Assembly (NCBI GenBank): GCA_045615345.1
Contig: JAZLER010000036.1
Location: 62,001 to 126,000 of the forward strand
Source: Fumia sp045615345
GTDB lineage: Bacteria; Bacillota; Clostridia; Oscillospirales; Ruminococcaceae
Reading direction: 5' to 3'
DNA: 64,000 nucleotides
In this document: one piece after another, positions 43,625-52,381 of the stretch
Layout: each line of letters begins with the position of its first letter
How positions within the stretch are numbered: the first letter of the stretch is position 1
Program-made: the position numbers and the translations under genes
The notes under the pieces: model-generated
The model's input: the letters and a program-made list of their open reading frames with translations, nothing else
Databases searched by the model: none
What the model was told of the DNA's origin: nothing

Positions 43625-44905
43625 ATGTATTTTGGAATTTCAAAGGATATTATCACACCACCTTTTAATATGGTGCTTGCGTGTGCAAGGGGAAATACGG
43701 GGAATTATGAATATGTCCACGATGATGTTTTTGTAAGATGTCTTGCGATGAGTGACGGCGAAAACAAGACAGTTTTAATGTCGATGGATTTGCTTTTCCA
43801 CGAAAGAAGTCTTAACAATGACCTTGCGGCATACGCAAAGGAAAAGTACGGAGTAGAGCCTTCGGCATTTGTTTTGGGTTGCACTCACGACCATATTGCG
43901 CCCTCTGCAAGAGGCTACAGTCAGGATTTTGCAAACGAGGAATACGAGGCGTATCTTCTTGACCGCGCAAAGAAAACTTTAGACCGTGCAATGAACACAA
44001 TGTTTGAGGGTACAATTGAACATACAACCTTTGAAGCGTTTTTCAGCATCAGCCGCCGTGGCTACAAAGACGGTGTCTTTATGAACTTTGCTGACCCCAA
44101 ACACAAACGCGACACAGAGTTTGGCGTTTTAGTTGTAAGGGATCTCTTCGGCGATGTAAAGAGCGTTGTGATGAGCTACGGCTGTCACCCTGTTTTCTAC
44201 CCTGCGGATTCTTCTTTGAGTGGCGAGTTCCCTGCCCGCGTATGTCAGCTTATCGATGCTAACTACTACGGCTGTATCTCCCTTTACTTCCAGTCGGCAG
44301 GCGGTGATGTGCGCCCGATGGCAACTGTGGTTGACGGAAAATTCGCTCAGCCCTTGCCTTTCTCACATGTTGACCGATTTGCAAAATCAATAGCCGATGA
44401 TGTTATAAAGGCTGTGGACAGCAAAAACTATAAGTTTGACCTTAATATTGCTTCTGATGAATTTGCGGCAGTGCTTCCTATGGAAGAACAGAGCAAGGAG
44501 CGTTTCAAAGAGCTTTGCGATGAATTTATCCAGTATGGTGAGAAGAACATTAACTACATAAACGCAAACTATATTGCAAACGAGGGCGGTCACGAAATAC
44601 TTCCCAGAGAGCTTCCTCTCCATTGCCAGACTGTAAAACTCTGCGATGAAGTGTATATTGCGACTATGGGCGGTGAGCCTACAAACCATGTAAAAGAATG
44701 TGTTAAGGAATGCTTCAAGGACAAGAAGATGTTCTTTATCGGCTACACCGACTGCTGTGCTTATGTTGTAAATGATTTTGAACTTGACGAGGGCGGATAT
44801 GAGGCACTCTGCTACTTTGAATATCGCCTTATCGGCCCGTTCAAGAAGGGCATTGACGAAAAAATTCAGAAAGGATTTAAGGCTTCACTTAAAAAGCTTA
44901 AGTAA
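43625..44905 (+). CDS. Neutral/alkaline ceramidase-family protein, cytoplasmic
   Basis: 426 residues from the ATG at 43625 (AAGGAGAGGA); an in-frame ATG at 43592 lacks a site. The family signature is clear: ISKDIITPPFNM start, VLMSMDLL, LGCTHDHIAPSARG (zinc-binding His pair), VVMSYGCHPVF and FQSAGGDVRPM. Neutral ceramidases hydrolyse N-acyl sphingosine; many bacterial relatives have no proven substrate and are found in sugar-metabolism gene clusters. There is no signal peptide, unlike secreted ceramidases, so an intracellular amidase or related role is more likely. Its stop overlaps the start of the MATE gene by one base. Confidence 0.82.
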   Translation: MYFGISKDIITPPFNMVLACARGNTGNYEYVHDDVFVRCLAMSDGENKTVLMSMDLLFHERSLNNDLAAYAKEKYGVEPSAFVLGCTHDHIAPSARGYSQDFANEEYEAYLLDRAKKTLDRAMNTMFEGTIEHTTFEAFFSISRRGYKDGVFMNFADPKHKRDTEFGVLVVRDLFGDVKSVVMSYGCHPVFYPADSSLSGEFPARVCQLIDANYYGCISLYFQSAGGDVRPMATVVDGKFAQPLPFSHVDRFAKSIADDVIKAVDSKNYKFDLNIASDEFAAVLPMEEQSKERFKELCDEFIQYGEKNINYINANYIANEGGHEILPRELPLHCQTVKLCDEVYIATMGGEPTNHVKECVKECFKDKKMFFIGYTDCCAYVVNDFELDEGGYEALCYFEYRLIGPFKKGIDEKIQKGFKASLKKLK

Positions 44906-46233
44906 TGGAAATCAAACTTTCGGACCATTTTACATACAAAAAACTTTTAAGATTCACTCTGCCGTCAATTGCGATGATGATTTTCACCTCGGTTTACGGG
45001 GTGGTTGACGGATTTTTCGTGTCGAACTTTGTGGGCAAGACCCCCTTTGCCGCAGTTAATCTCATATGGCCGTTTTTAATGATTATGGGTACTGTGGGTT
45101 TTATGTTCGGTACGGGCGGAAGTGCTATCGTTGCAAAGACATTAGGCGAGGGCGACAGCAAAAGGGCAAACGAGTATTTTTCGCTTTTTGTCTATGTTTC
45201 GTTCATCTTAGGCGTTATAATCGCGGTACTCGGAATTGTGTTTTTGCCACAAGTGACTACCCTTATCGGTGGCGAGGGTGAGATGCACAGAAATGCCGTG
45301 TTATATGGCAGAATTAACCTTTCAGCTTTGCCGTTTTTTATACTGCAGATGGAGTTTCAGACTTTTTTTGTAACAGCTGAAAAGCCGAAACTCGGGTTTT
45401 ATGTCACGGTGGCTTCAGGGGTTACAAATATGGTGCTTGATGCGTTGCTTGTCGGAGTTTTTTCTCTTGGTATAACGGGGGCGGCTCTTGCTACTTCGTT
45501 AAGCCAGGTGGTTGGCGGTATTGCGCCGGTAATATATTTCTTAAAGAAAAATGACAGCCTGCTTTCCCTTGGCAAAACAAGGTATTACGGCAAAGCTGTC
45601 ATAAAGGCGTGCATAAACGGCTCGTCTGAGCTTATGAGCAATATTTCGATGTCGGTTGTGGGAATGCTTTACAACATTCAGCTTTTAAAATACGCAGGCG
45701 AAAACGGGGTTGCGGCATACGGGGTTATTATGTATGTAAGCTTTATTTTTGCAGCAGCATTTATCGGCTATTCTATCGGTACGGCACCTGTTTTCGGATT
45801 TAATTTCGGAGCGCAAAACCATAAGGAGCTCAGAAATGTTCTTAATAAAAGTGTGAAAATCATTTCTCTTTCTTCACTTTTAATGGTGGTTATGGGTGTT
45901 ATGCTGGCGATGCCTCTGGCGAAGATTTTCGTGGGGTACGACACAGAACTTTTAACACTCACAACAAAAGGACTTAAAATCTATTCTTTCTGCTTTTTGT
46001 TTATGGGAATGGCAATTTTTGGCTCGGGCTTTTTCACTGCCCTTAACGATGGTGTGACTTCTGCATTCATTTCGTTTTTGAGAACCTTGGTGTTCCAGAT
46101 TGCGGCGGTTATGCTCCTGCCTTTGATTTTTGACATTGAAGGTATCTGGATTTCGGTTGTGGTGGCAGAATTTATGGCGGCATTTTTATCGGTGCTTATG
46201 ATTGTTATAAAGAGGAAACATTTTCACTACTGA
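44905..46233 (+). CDS. MATE-family efflux transporter
   Basis: 442 residues with 12 predicted membrane segments in the two-fold MATE repeat. Starts inside the stop codon of the previous gene (TAATG). Recognisable: SIAMMIFTSVYGVVDGFFVS in helix 1, GTGGSAIVAKTLGEGD, PKLGFYVTVASGVTNMVLDALLV and the second-half GTAPVFGFNFGAQNHKEL. Such proteins export cationic compounds using Na+ or H+. Substrate unknown; coupling to the ceramidase-like gene suggests shared function. Confidence 0.9.
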   Translation: MEIKLSDHFTYKKLLRFTLPSIAMMIFTSVYGVVDGFFVSNFVGKTPFAAVNLIWPFLMIMGTVGFMFGTGGSAIVAKTLGEGDSKRANEYFSLFVYVSFILGVIIAVLGIVFLPQVTTLIGGEGEMHRNAVLYGRINLSALPFFILQMEFQTFFVTAEKPKLGFYVTVASGVTNMVLDALLVGVFSLGITGAALATSLSQVVGGIAPVIYFLKKNDSLLSLGKTRYYGKAVIKACINGSSELMSNISMSVVGMLYNIQLLKYAGENGVAAYGVIMYVSFIFAAAFIGYSIGTAPVFGFNFGAQNHKELRNVLNKSVKIISLSSLLMVVMGVMLAMPLAKIFVGYDTELLTLTTKGLKIYSFCFLFMGMAIFGSGFFTALNDGVTSAFISFLRTLVFQIAAVMLLPLIFDIEGIWISVVVAEFMAAFLSVLMIVIKRKHFHY

Positions 46234-46273
46234 TTCAACTAAGAGTGTCAAATTTTGTTGAAAGAAAATGAGC

Positions 46274-46291
46274 CTTCCCCTCGAGGGGAAG
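46274..46291. repeat. Perfect palindrome in the gap before the nine-gene operon
   Basis: CTTCCCCTCGAGGGGAAG, the only feature besides the promoter in the 232-bp gap 46234-46465. It resembles the GAGGGGAAGGC fragments in the 25.9-kb repeat cluster. Confidence 0.6.
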
Positions 46292-46406
46292 CCCTTATAT
46301 TCAAGTAGTTTTCAATTGAAATGTCAAGGTTCTGTCAAGGATTTTGACATTTTTTTTGCTTAAAAATCGGAGTTGTTGCAAAATCTTTCATTTTTTCAAA
46401 AATCGC

Positions 46407-46434
46407 TTGAAAAATTTTATTAAAAATGTATAAT
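46407..46434 (+). promoter_or_regulatory. Promoter of nine-gene amino-sugar/uronate operon
   Basis: TTGAAA, 16 bp, TATAAT, about 25 bases before the ribosome site AAGGGGGA of the first gene. Confidence 0.65.
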
Positions 46435-46465
46435 TGAAGTAAAGGAATATATAAGGGGGATTATT

Positions 46466-47368
46466 GTGAAAAGACTTAAAAAGATTGACATTCATTGTCA
46501 CGCACTTGAAGAAAAGGTTATAGGCGGTCCTAACAACTGGTTTTTTCCCGATGTAGACGATATGCGCAGAGCGTACGATTCAATGGGGGTTGAAAAAGCA
46601 GTACTGCTTCCGCTTGTTGACAACGCAGGTTGTCCGCAGTCACAGTCAATCCCTGAAGTTTTAAGAATCGCAAAAGAGCGCCCCGATACCATCGGCTGGT
46701 GGTTTTGTAACTTTGACCCCGGTTTTGAATGCAACGACCCCGATGTAAATCTTTCTTTCTACCTTGAGCAGTATAAGGCTCTGGGCGCTAAAGGTGTGGG
46801 CGAGCTTACAAAGAATATTTACTTTGACGATCCTATGATGATAAACCTTTTCAAACACTGTGAGGCTTGTAAGATGCCTGTGCTTTTCCATATCGGTCAG
46901 ATGGGAAGGGACTACGGTATTGCTGACGATATGGGACTTCCAAGGCTTGAAAAGGTGCTTAAGATGTTCCCCGACCTTATCTTTATAGGACATTCCACAA
47001 AGTTCTGGAACGAGATAAGCGGTGACTGTTATCTTAAAGCCCGTGGTCAGTATCACTTGGGCCCTGTAACCGAGGGCGGCAGAGTTGTGGAACTTATGAG
47101 AAAGTACAAAAACCTTCACTGCGATATGTCGGCAGGAAGCGGATATTTTGCTTTGACAAGAGATCCTGAGTTTACATATAAGTTCATCGAGGAGTTTCAG
47201 GACAGAATTTACTATGGAGCTGATATCTGTACTCCCGACCCATACGACAGACCTCTGATGAAATTACCTGAGTTTTTAGACGAAGCTATGGAACAGGGTA
47301 AAATCAGTTACGATGCATACAGAAAGGTATGCCGCGATAACGCTTTAAGACTTCTGGAAGGAGAGTAA
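46466..47368 (+). CDS. Amidohydrolase-family (TIM-barrel metal hydrolase) protein
   Basis: 300 residues from a GTG with AAGGGGGA upstream. Amidohydrolase_2 pattern: metal-binding IDIHCHA at residues 8-14, ALGAKGVGELT, the third metal ligand in PVLFHIGQMG, the HST of FIGHSTKFWN, and the late Asp in YYGADICTPDP. Members hydrolyse or decarboxylate cyclic amides, lactones and carboxylates. First gene of the operon, 1 bp from the next. In this setting a sugar lactone or amide substrate is plausible but unproven. Confidence 0.85.
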   Translation: MKRLKKIDIHCHALEEKVIGGPNNWFFPDVDDMRRAYDSMGVEKAVLLPLVDNAGCPQSQSIPEVLRIAKERPDTIGWWFCNFDPGFECNDPDVNLSFYLEQYKALGAKGVGELTKNIYFDDPMMINLFKHCEACKMPVLFHIGQMGRDYGIADDMGLPRLEKVLKMFPDLIFIGHSTKFWNEISGDCYLKARGQYHLGPVTEGGRVVELMRKYKNLHCDMSAGSGYFALTRDPEFTYKFIEEFQDRIYYGADICTPDPYDRPLMKLPEFLDEAMEQGKISYDAYRKVCRDNALRLLEGE

Positions 47369-47369
47369 T

Positions 47370-48380
47370 ATGGGATACAAATTCGGAGTTATCGGTTGCG
47401 GATTTATCGCAGGAATTCACGCGATGGCGATAAATGACATTGAAGGCACTGAGATTGTCGGTGCGTACGACCCTTTTGAAAAAGCGGCAGATGCTTATTG
47501 CGAAAAGTGGAACGCTAAAAAATATTTAAGCGAAGAAGAACTTTTAGCTGATGAAAATATTGACATCGTCTGCATCTGTACACCGAGCGGAAACCACGCG
47601 GCTACCGCAATTGCTGCTATGAAGAGTGGCAAGAATGTAGTGGTTGAAAAGCCGATGGCAATAAACAAAGAGGACTGCCAGAGAATAGTTGACACCCAGA
47701 ATGAAACAGGCAAAAGTTGCGTTGTAATTTCTCAGCTGCGTTTTTCTGAAACAAGTAAAAAGGTTAAAGCGGCACTTAACGATAACAAACTCGGCAAGCT
47801 TGTGGAATGCGGTGTACATATGAAATACTTCCGTTCTGAAGAATATTATGCTTCCTCAAACTGGAGAGGGACATGGGCTATGGACGGCGGTGGAGCTTTG
47901 ATGAATCAGGGTATCCACGGCATTGACCTTATGCTTTACTATATGGGTGATGTCAAGAGTGTATCTGCTTTTTGCAGAACCTTAAGACATAACATTGAAG
48001 TAGAAGATACAGCAGTTGCTATTGTTGAATTCAAAAACGGTGCAATCGGTACCATTGAGGGTACTACTTCTGTTACTCCCGGTTACCCCAGACAGTTTGA
48101 AATCTGCGGTACCGAAGGAAGTATAATTTTAGAAGAAGATGCTGTTGTGAACTGGGATATCAGCGGTGAGGAACAGGAAAAGCAGGAAGCTTTGGTTTCT
48201 TCTCACGCAGACCCCACAAAGATTTCGTTTGCGGGACATAAGGCGCAAATTCAAAACCTTATAAATCATCTCGAAAACGGAGAAAAAATCCTTATAGATG
48301 CAAATGAGGGCAGACGAAGTGTTGAACTTATTTGTGCTATATATGAATCATCAAAATTGGGTAAAAAAATTAATTTTTAA
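47370..48380 (+). CDS. Gfo/Idh/MocA-family NAD(P)-dependent sugar dehydrogenase (1)
   Basis: 336 residues, RBS GGAGAG. Rossmann start FGVIGCGFIAGIHA, then CICTPSGNHA, the EKPMAINKEDC motif with the catalytic Lys, and a C-terminal sheet with GGALMNQGIHGIDLMLYYMGD whose Asp/His pair completes the active site. Such enzymes oxidise or reduce ring hydroxyls of sugars and inositols, often at C3. Located directly before the DegT aminotransferase, it could supply the keto-sugar for amination, or act in reverse. Confidence 0.9.
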   Translation: MGYKFGVIGCGFIAGIHAMAINDIEGTEIVGAYDPFEKAADAYCEKWNAKKYLSEEELLADENIDIVCICTPSGNHAATAIAAMKSGKNVVVEKPMAINKEDCQRIVDTQNETGKSCVVISQLRFSETSKKVKAALNDNKLGKLVECGVHMKYFRSEEYYASSNWRGTWAMDGGGALMNQGIHGIDLMLYYMGDVKSVSAFCRTLRHNIEVEDTAVAIVEFKNGAIGTIEGTTSVTPGYPRQFEICGTEGSIILEEDAVVNWDISGEEQEKQEALVSSHADPTKISFAGHKAQIQNLINHLENGEKILIDANEGRRSVELICAIYESSKLGKKINF

Positions 48381-48393
48381 GGAGAGAAATATC

Positions 48394-49722
48394 ATGGCAG
48401 AAAAATTGGCATTATTTGGTGGAGAAAAAGCAGTACAGGGCGGTCTTGAAAGATGTCAGCGTCCCGTAGTTCCGGACAGCGCTTACAAAACAATCAACGA
48501 TATGCTTTTAAAAGGCGACATTTCCGCTTCTCCCGTAGTAGCAAGATTTGAAAAGAAATTCAGAGAATACATCGGCACAGAATACTCTTTGTGCTATGTA
48601 AACGGTACAACCTCTATCCAGGCTGCTCTTTTTGCAGTAGGTGTAGGTGCAGGCGATGAAGTTATCGTTCCTTCCTTCACATTCTGGGCTACAGTAGGTC
48701 CCGTTGCTGCAGCAAACGCTATCCCCGTTTTTGCTGATGTTGACCGCGATACACATTTGCTCACAGCAGAAACTATTGAAAAATGTATCACTCCCAAAAC
48801 AAAGGCTATCCTTCTCGTTCACGTTTGGGGTAACCCCTGTGATATGGATTCTATCCTCGCACTCGCTAAGAAATATAACCTCAAAGTAGTTGAAGACTGC
48901 TCTCACGCTCATGGTGCTGAGTACAAAGGCAAAAAGGTTGGTTCCTTCGGCGATGTAGGATGCTTCTCCTTGCAGGGCTCCAAAGTACTCCCCGGTGGTG
49001 AAGGCGGTATCATGGTAACAAACAACCGTGAATACTTTGAACGCGCTTGTGCACTCGGCCATTACGAAAGACTCGGCAACTTGCCCGATGATTCCGAATA
49101 CAAAAAATACAGCCTCACAGGTTTTGGTTTCAAACACAGAATCAACCCCTTTGCTGCTGCTATTGCTGAAGCAGGTCTTGAAAGACTTGACGAACTCAAT
49201 GCTTTGAGAAAAGAAAATGGCGAATATTTCGACAAACATCTCGCTGCAATGGGTCACATCAAACCCCTTAAAGAAGTTGAAGGCGGTAACAGAGTTTACG
49301 CTTACCACCATGCAGAATACCTCCCTGAAAAGCTCAAAGGTCTTTCTATGCATACACTCCTTGAAGCTCTGACTGCTGAAGGTGCTTTCACAGGTCCCTG
49401 TGGATACGGTGTTCTTCATAAAGCTCCTTTCTTTGCAGCTGACGGCCCTTATGCTGATAAATGTCATTTCGGTTGTCCTCACTACGGCGGAAAATATGCT
49501 CCCGCTGAATACCTCGAAGTTTCCGAGTATCTTAACAAATGTGTTATCTACGCAGCTCCCAGATTTGAGTATGAAGACAAGACAGTTATCGATGAATACA
49601 TCCACGCACACCAGAAAGTAATTGATAACCTCGACCTCCTCCTTGAATATGATGCTAAGAAACAGGAAGCAGAAAAACAGCTCAAGAGTGACGGAAGAAG
49701 TATTACTACTTTCCGCAAATAA
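48394..49722 (+). CDS. DegT/DnrJ/EryC1/StrS-family PLP aminotransferase
   Basis: 442 residues from the ATG at 48394 (AAGGAGAG). Type I PLP fold: YVNGTTSIQAALFAVGVGAGDEV, DVDRDTHLLTAETIE, VEDCSHAHGAEYKGKKVG and the catalytic Lys in FSLQGSKVLPGGEGGI, followed by GFKHRINPFAAAIAEAGLERLDEL. The family aminates keto-sugars or keto-inositols using Glu/Gln. Most members are biosynthetic (antibiotic, LPS sugars), so a catabolic operon with nagA, nagB and uxuA is unexpected. Codon use is much more biased than in neighbours, like gapA and the SBPs, which suggests high expression. Confidence 0.9.
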   Translation: MAEKLALFGGEKAVQGGLERCQRPVVPDSAYKTINDMLLKGDISASPVVARFEKKFREYIGTEYSLCYVNGTTSIQAALFAVGVGAGDEVIVPSFTFWATVGPVAAANAIPVFADVDRDTHLLTAETIEKCITPKTKAILLVHVWGNPCDMDSILALAKKYNLKVVEDCSHAHGAEYKGKKVGSFGDVGCFSLQGSKVLPGGEGGIMVTNNREYFERACALGHYERLGNLPDDSEYKKYSLTGFGFKHRINPFAAAIAEAGLERLDELNALRKENGEYFDKHLAAMGHIKPLKEVEGGNRVYAYHHAEYLPEKLKGLSMHTLLEALTAEGAFTGPCGYGVLHKAPFFAADGPYADKCHFGCPHYGGKYAPAEYLEVSEYLNKCVIYAAPRFEYEDKTVIDEYIHAHQKVIDNLDLLLEYDAKKQEAEKQLKSDGRSITTFRK

Positions 49723-49733
49723 GGAGAGTTAAA

Positions 49734-50714
49734 ATGAGTACTCTTAAAATAGGTTTTGCAGGTTTTCGCCACGGCCATATTTTCGGACTTTACGGCGTAG
49801 CTGAAAATAATCCCGATGTTGAGATTGTTGCCGCATGGGAAGAAAATGACGATGCAAGAAAAGCTGCAATCGAAAAGAAAAATGTAAACTTCAACTGCGA
49901 TACATACGAAGAAATCCTTAATAATCCCGATATCGACATCGTTGCTATCGGGGACTATTACGGCAGACGCGGTGAGCTTGCTATCAAGGCTTTGAAAGCA
50001 GGCAAGCACGTTATCGCAGACAAGCCTTTGTGTACTTCTCTTAAAGAACTCAAAGAGATTAAAAAGCTTGTTAAGAAAACAGGTCTTAAGGTTGGACTTA
50101 TGCTCGACCTTCGTTATAACCCCTGCATTCTCGCTGCCAAAAAGCTTATTGAGGACGGCGAAATCGGTGAAGTGAATAACATTCTCTTCGGCGGTCAGCA
50201 CCCTCTTTACTACGGCGAAAGACCTTCCTGGTACTTTGAAGAAGGTAAACACGGCGGTACTATCAACGATATCTCTATCCACGCTATGGATATTATAAAG
50301 AACTATCTTAAGCTTGATGTTAAGGATATCTGTGCCGCACGCACATGGAACAAGCTTGCTGATAAGGAACCTCAGTTCAACGAAAGTGCACAGTTTATGC
50401 TCAAGCTTTCAAACAATGTCGGCCTTATCGCAGATGTTTCCTATACTTGTCCTAATGGTATCGGTTTTGATTTGCCCTATTACTGGGAATTCAAAATCTG
50501 GGGAACAGATGGTATGATGTGCTTTAACCTCAACGGACCGATAAATCTTTATAAGAAAACAGAAAATACTGTTACACTTGTTGATGGTATTACCACCGAC
50601 AAAAACTATCTTACAGACTTTATAGACGATATAAACGGAAAAGCTGACTACACTGCAGGTATTCTCGCTTCTTCCGAAGAAACACTTAAAATTCAGGCAA
50701 AAGCAGGTAAATAA
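49734..50714 (+). CDS. Gfo/Idh/MocA-family dehydrogenase (2)
   Basis: 326 residues, RBS AAGGAG. Starts LKIGFAGFRHGHIFGLYG, a variant Rossmann loop with His in place of the usual small residues. Then AIGDYYGRRGELAIKALKAGKHV, the ADKPLCTS motif with catalytic Lys, and GGTINDISIHAMDIIKNYL. It is clearly a different subfamily from the first dehydrogenase, so the two probably act on different positions or steps around the aminotransferase. Confidence 0.9.
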   Translation: MSTLKIGFAGFRHGHIFGLYGVAENNPDVEIVAAWEENDDARKAAIEKKNVNFNCDTYEEILNNPDIDIVAIGDYYGRRGELAIKALKAGKHVIADKPLCTSLKELKEIKKLVKKTGLKVGLMLDLRYNPCILAAKKLIEDGEIGEVNNILFGGQHPLYYGERPSWYFEEGKHGGTINDISIHAMDIIKNYLKLDVKDICAARTWNKLADKEPQFNESAQFMLKLSNNVGLIADVSYTCPNGIGFDLPYYWEFKIWGTDGMMCFNLNGPINLYKKTENTVTLVDGITTDKNYLTDFIDDINGKADYTAGILASSEETLKIQAKAGK

Positions 50715-50718
50715 TATC

Positions 50719-50748
50719 AAGGCGGGACTTTTTAGGGTTCCGCCTTCA
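50719..50748 (+). terminator. Hairpin within the operon (attenuator-like)
   Basis: AAGGCGG and CCGCCTT around a loop with a T run only inside the loop; no U tract follows, so it may stabilise or partly separate transcripts between the fourth and fifth genes rather than terminate. Confidence 0.45.
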
Positions 50749-50765
50749 AAAAGTGAGGTGGAAAT

Positions 50766-51602
50766 ATGGAGGCCGAAAAAAACATTTACAGGGAAGATTT
50801 AGTCCCTGTGGTTGTTGAACATCTTGTGAGTGAGCCACATATTTTTCCGCCTCATTTGCATAATTACATCGAAATTTATTACAACATAAGGGGTTGCAGA
50901 AGGTATCTCATAAACGACAGGTACTATCCCTGTGAGAAAAATGATATGTTTTTAACCCCTGCACTTCAGATCCACAAATCGCTTTTATATCCGGTAGACG
51001 AGTATGAGAGATGCATTATAAGTCTTTCCTCGAAAATGGTGGAAAAACTTAAATCCCTTCCCAATATGCCGAGTAATCCTTTCAAAGCTATTTTCAAAGA
51101 AGATATAGTCTCCCACAAAACTCATCTTTCAGATGAGGAACACGACAAACTTATTGAACTTGTTACCATTTACAACAAGGAAAATGATGAAACCGAAAAG
51201 TTTATAATTCTGCTGAAAATCCTGAAATTTATCGCATATAAATTTGAAAATGATACTGTTTTGGACCAGAACTTTGCTCCTGAAACCGAGGCTGACAAGA
51301 TTCTGGATTTTATCGAGCGAAACTTCAGGTCCCAGATTTCGGTTTCACAGCTTGCCAAAGATATGGCGTTAAGCGAATCACAGCTTTACAGAATGTTTAC
51401 CAGAGAAACCGGTATGACAATCAAAGAATACCTCATAAAAAGGCGCATTGCTGAGGCGAAAAAGATGCTTCAGCAGGGCTTTTCGGTTAAAAAAGCCTGT
51501 TTTGGTTCGGGCTTTAACGATTATTCGAACTTTATAAAATCCTTCAAAAAGCTTGAGGGACATTCACCCGGACAGACAGAAGAATTAAATCCCCCTATTT
51601 AA
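50766..51602 (+). CDS. AraC-family transcriptional regulator inside the operon
   Basis: 278 residues, RBS GAGGTGG. N-terminal cupin domain with PHIFPPHLHNYIEIYYNIRG (metal/sugar pocket pattern) and the C-terminal double HTH: ISVSQLAKDMALSESQLYRMF-type helix and VKKACFGSGFNDYSNFIKSFKKLEGHSPGQ. Encoded mid-operon, so probably an autoregulated activator or repressor of the cluster. The effector is likely the operon's substrate. Confidence 0.9.
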   Translation: MEAEKNIYREDLVPVVVEHLVSEPHIFPPHLHNYIEIYYNIRGCRRYLINDRYYPCEKNDMFLTPALQIHKSLLYPVDEYERCIISLSSKMVEKLKSLPNMPSNPFKAIFKEDIVSHKTHLSDEEHDKLIELVTIYNKENDETEKFIILLKILKFIAYKFENDTVLDQNFAPETEADKILDFIERNFRSQISVSQLAKDMALSESQLYRMFTRETGMTIKEYLIKRRIAEAKKMLQQGFSVKKACFGSGFNDYSNFIKSFKKLEGHSPGQTEELNPPI

Positions 51603-51616
51603 AAGGAGTAGATGAA

Positions 51617-52381
51617 ATGGCAGTTATTAAAAAAATTACCGCAGGCAATGCCGAAGTGAGAGTTTATGACTCAAGAAGAAGTATGGCGGCTTCTGCGGCG
51701 AAAGATATAGCGGAAAAAATTATAAAACTTTTAAAAGAAAAGAAAGAAATCAATATGATTTTTGCGGCAGCTCCTTCCCAGTCCGATACATTAGCTGAGC
51801 TTATCCTCTTTAAGGACATCGACTGGTCGAGAATTAATGCATTTCATATGGACGAATATATAGGACTTCCCGAAGGTGCACCCCAGGCGTTCGGCAACTT
51901 CCTCAAAAAGGATATCTTTGACAAGGTGCCCTTTAAATCCGTAAACCTTATCGACAGCTGTGCAACCGATGTTGATGCTGAATGTTTGCGATACGGCAAA
52001 CTTGTTGATGTGAACATTGATATTGTCTGCCTCGGTATCGGCGAAAACGGACATATCGCGTTCAACGACCCCGGCGTTGCTGATTTTAACGATAAAGAAA
52101 TCATCAAGAAGGTAAAACTCGATGAAAAATGCCGTAATCAGCAGGTTAATGACGGCTGTTTTGCAAAAATCGATGATGTGCCGAAATACGCACTTACTCT
52201 GACAGTTCCCACACTTTTCAAAGGCAACCATCTTTTCTGTATGGTGCCTGCAAAAACAAAGGCTGAGGCTGTTAAAAACACCGTGATGATGGACATTTCC
52301 GAAGAATGCCCTGCAACAATTATGAAAAATCACAGCAGTGTTATTATTTACTGTGACAACGAAAGCGGAAAACTTATATGA
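51617..52381 (+). CDS. NagB-like aldose-ketose isomerase/deaminase
   Basis: 254 residues, RBS AAAAGGAG. Glucosamine-6-phosphate deaminase fold: NMIFAAAPSQ, FHMDEYIGLP with the catalytic Asp pair, and GIGENGHIAFNDPG with the ring-opening His. Differences from enzymes of known activity: AAPSQ replaces the usual G(T/L)PTGST phosphate loop, and Asp replaces the Glu of FNEP. So it may act on a different amino-sugar phosphate. It overlaps the nagA-like gene by 4 bp, so the two act together, but in place of classic nagB. Confidence 0.85.
   Translation: MAVIKKITAGNAEVRVYDSRRSMAASAAKDIAEKIIKLLKEKKEINMIFAAAPSQSDTLAELILFKDIDWSRINAFHMDEYIGLPEGAPQAFGNFLKKDIFDKVPFKSVNLIDSCATDVDAECLRYGKLVDVNIDIVCLGIGENGHIAFNDPGVADFNDKEIIKKVKLDEKCRNQQVNDGCFAKIDDVPKYALTLTVPTLFKGNHLFCMVPAKTKAEAVKNTVMMDISEECPATIMKNHSSVIIYCDNESGKLI

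Noticed and set aside
48508..49611. Long minus-strand open frame opposite the DegT aminotransferase
   Set aside because: Same cause: biased codon use leaves the antisense frame open. Composition is unnatural and no start signals are present.
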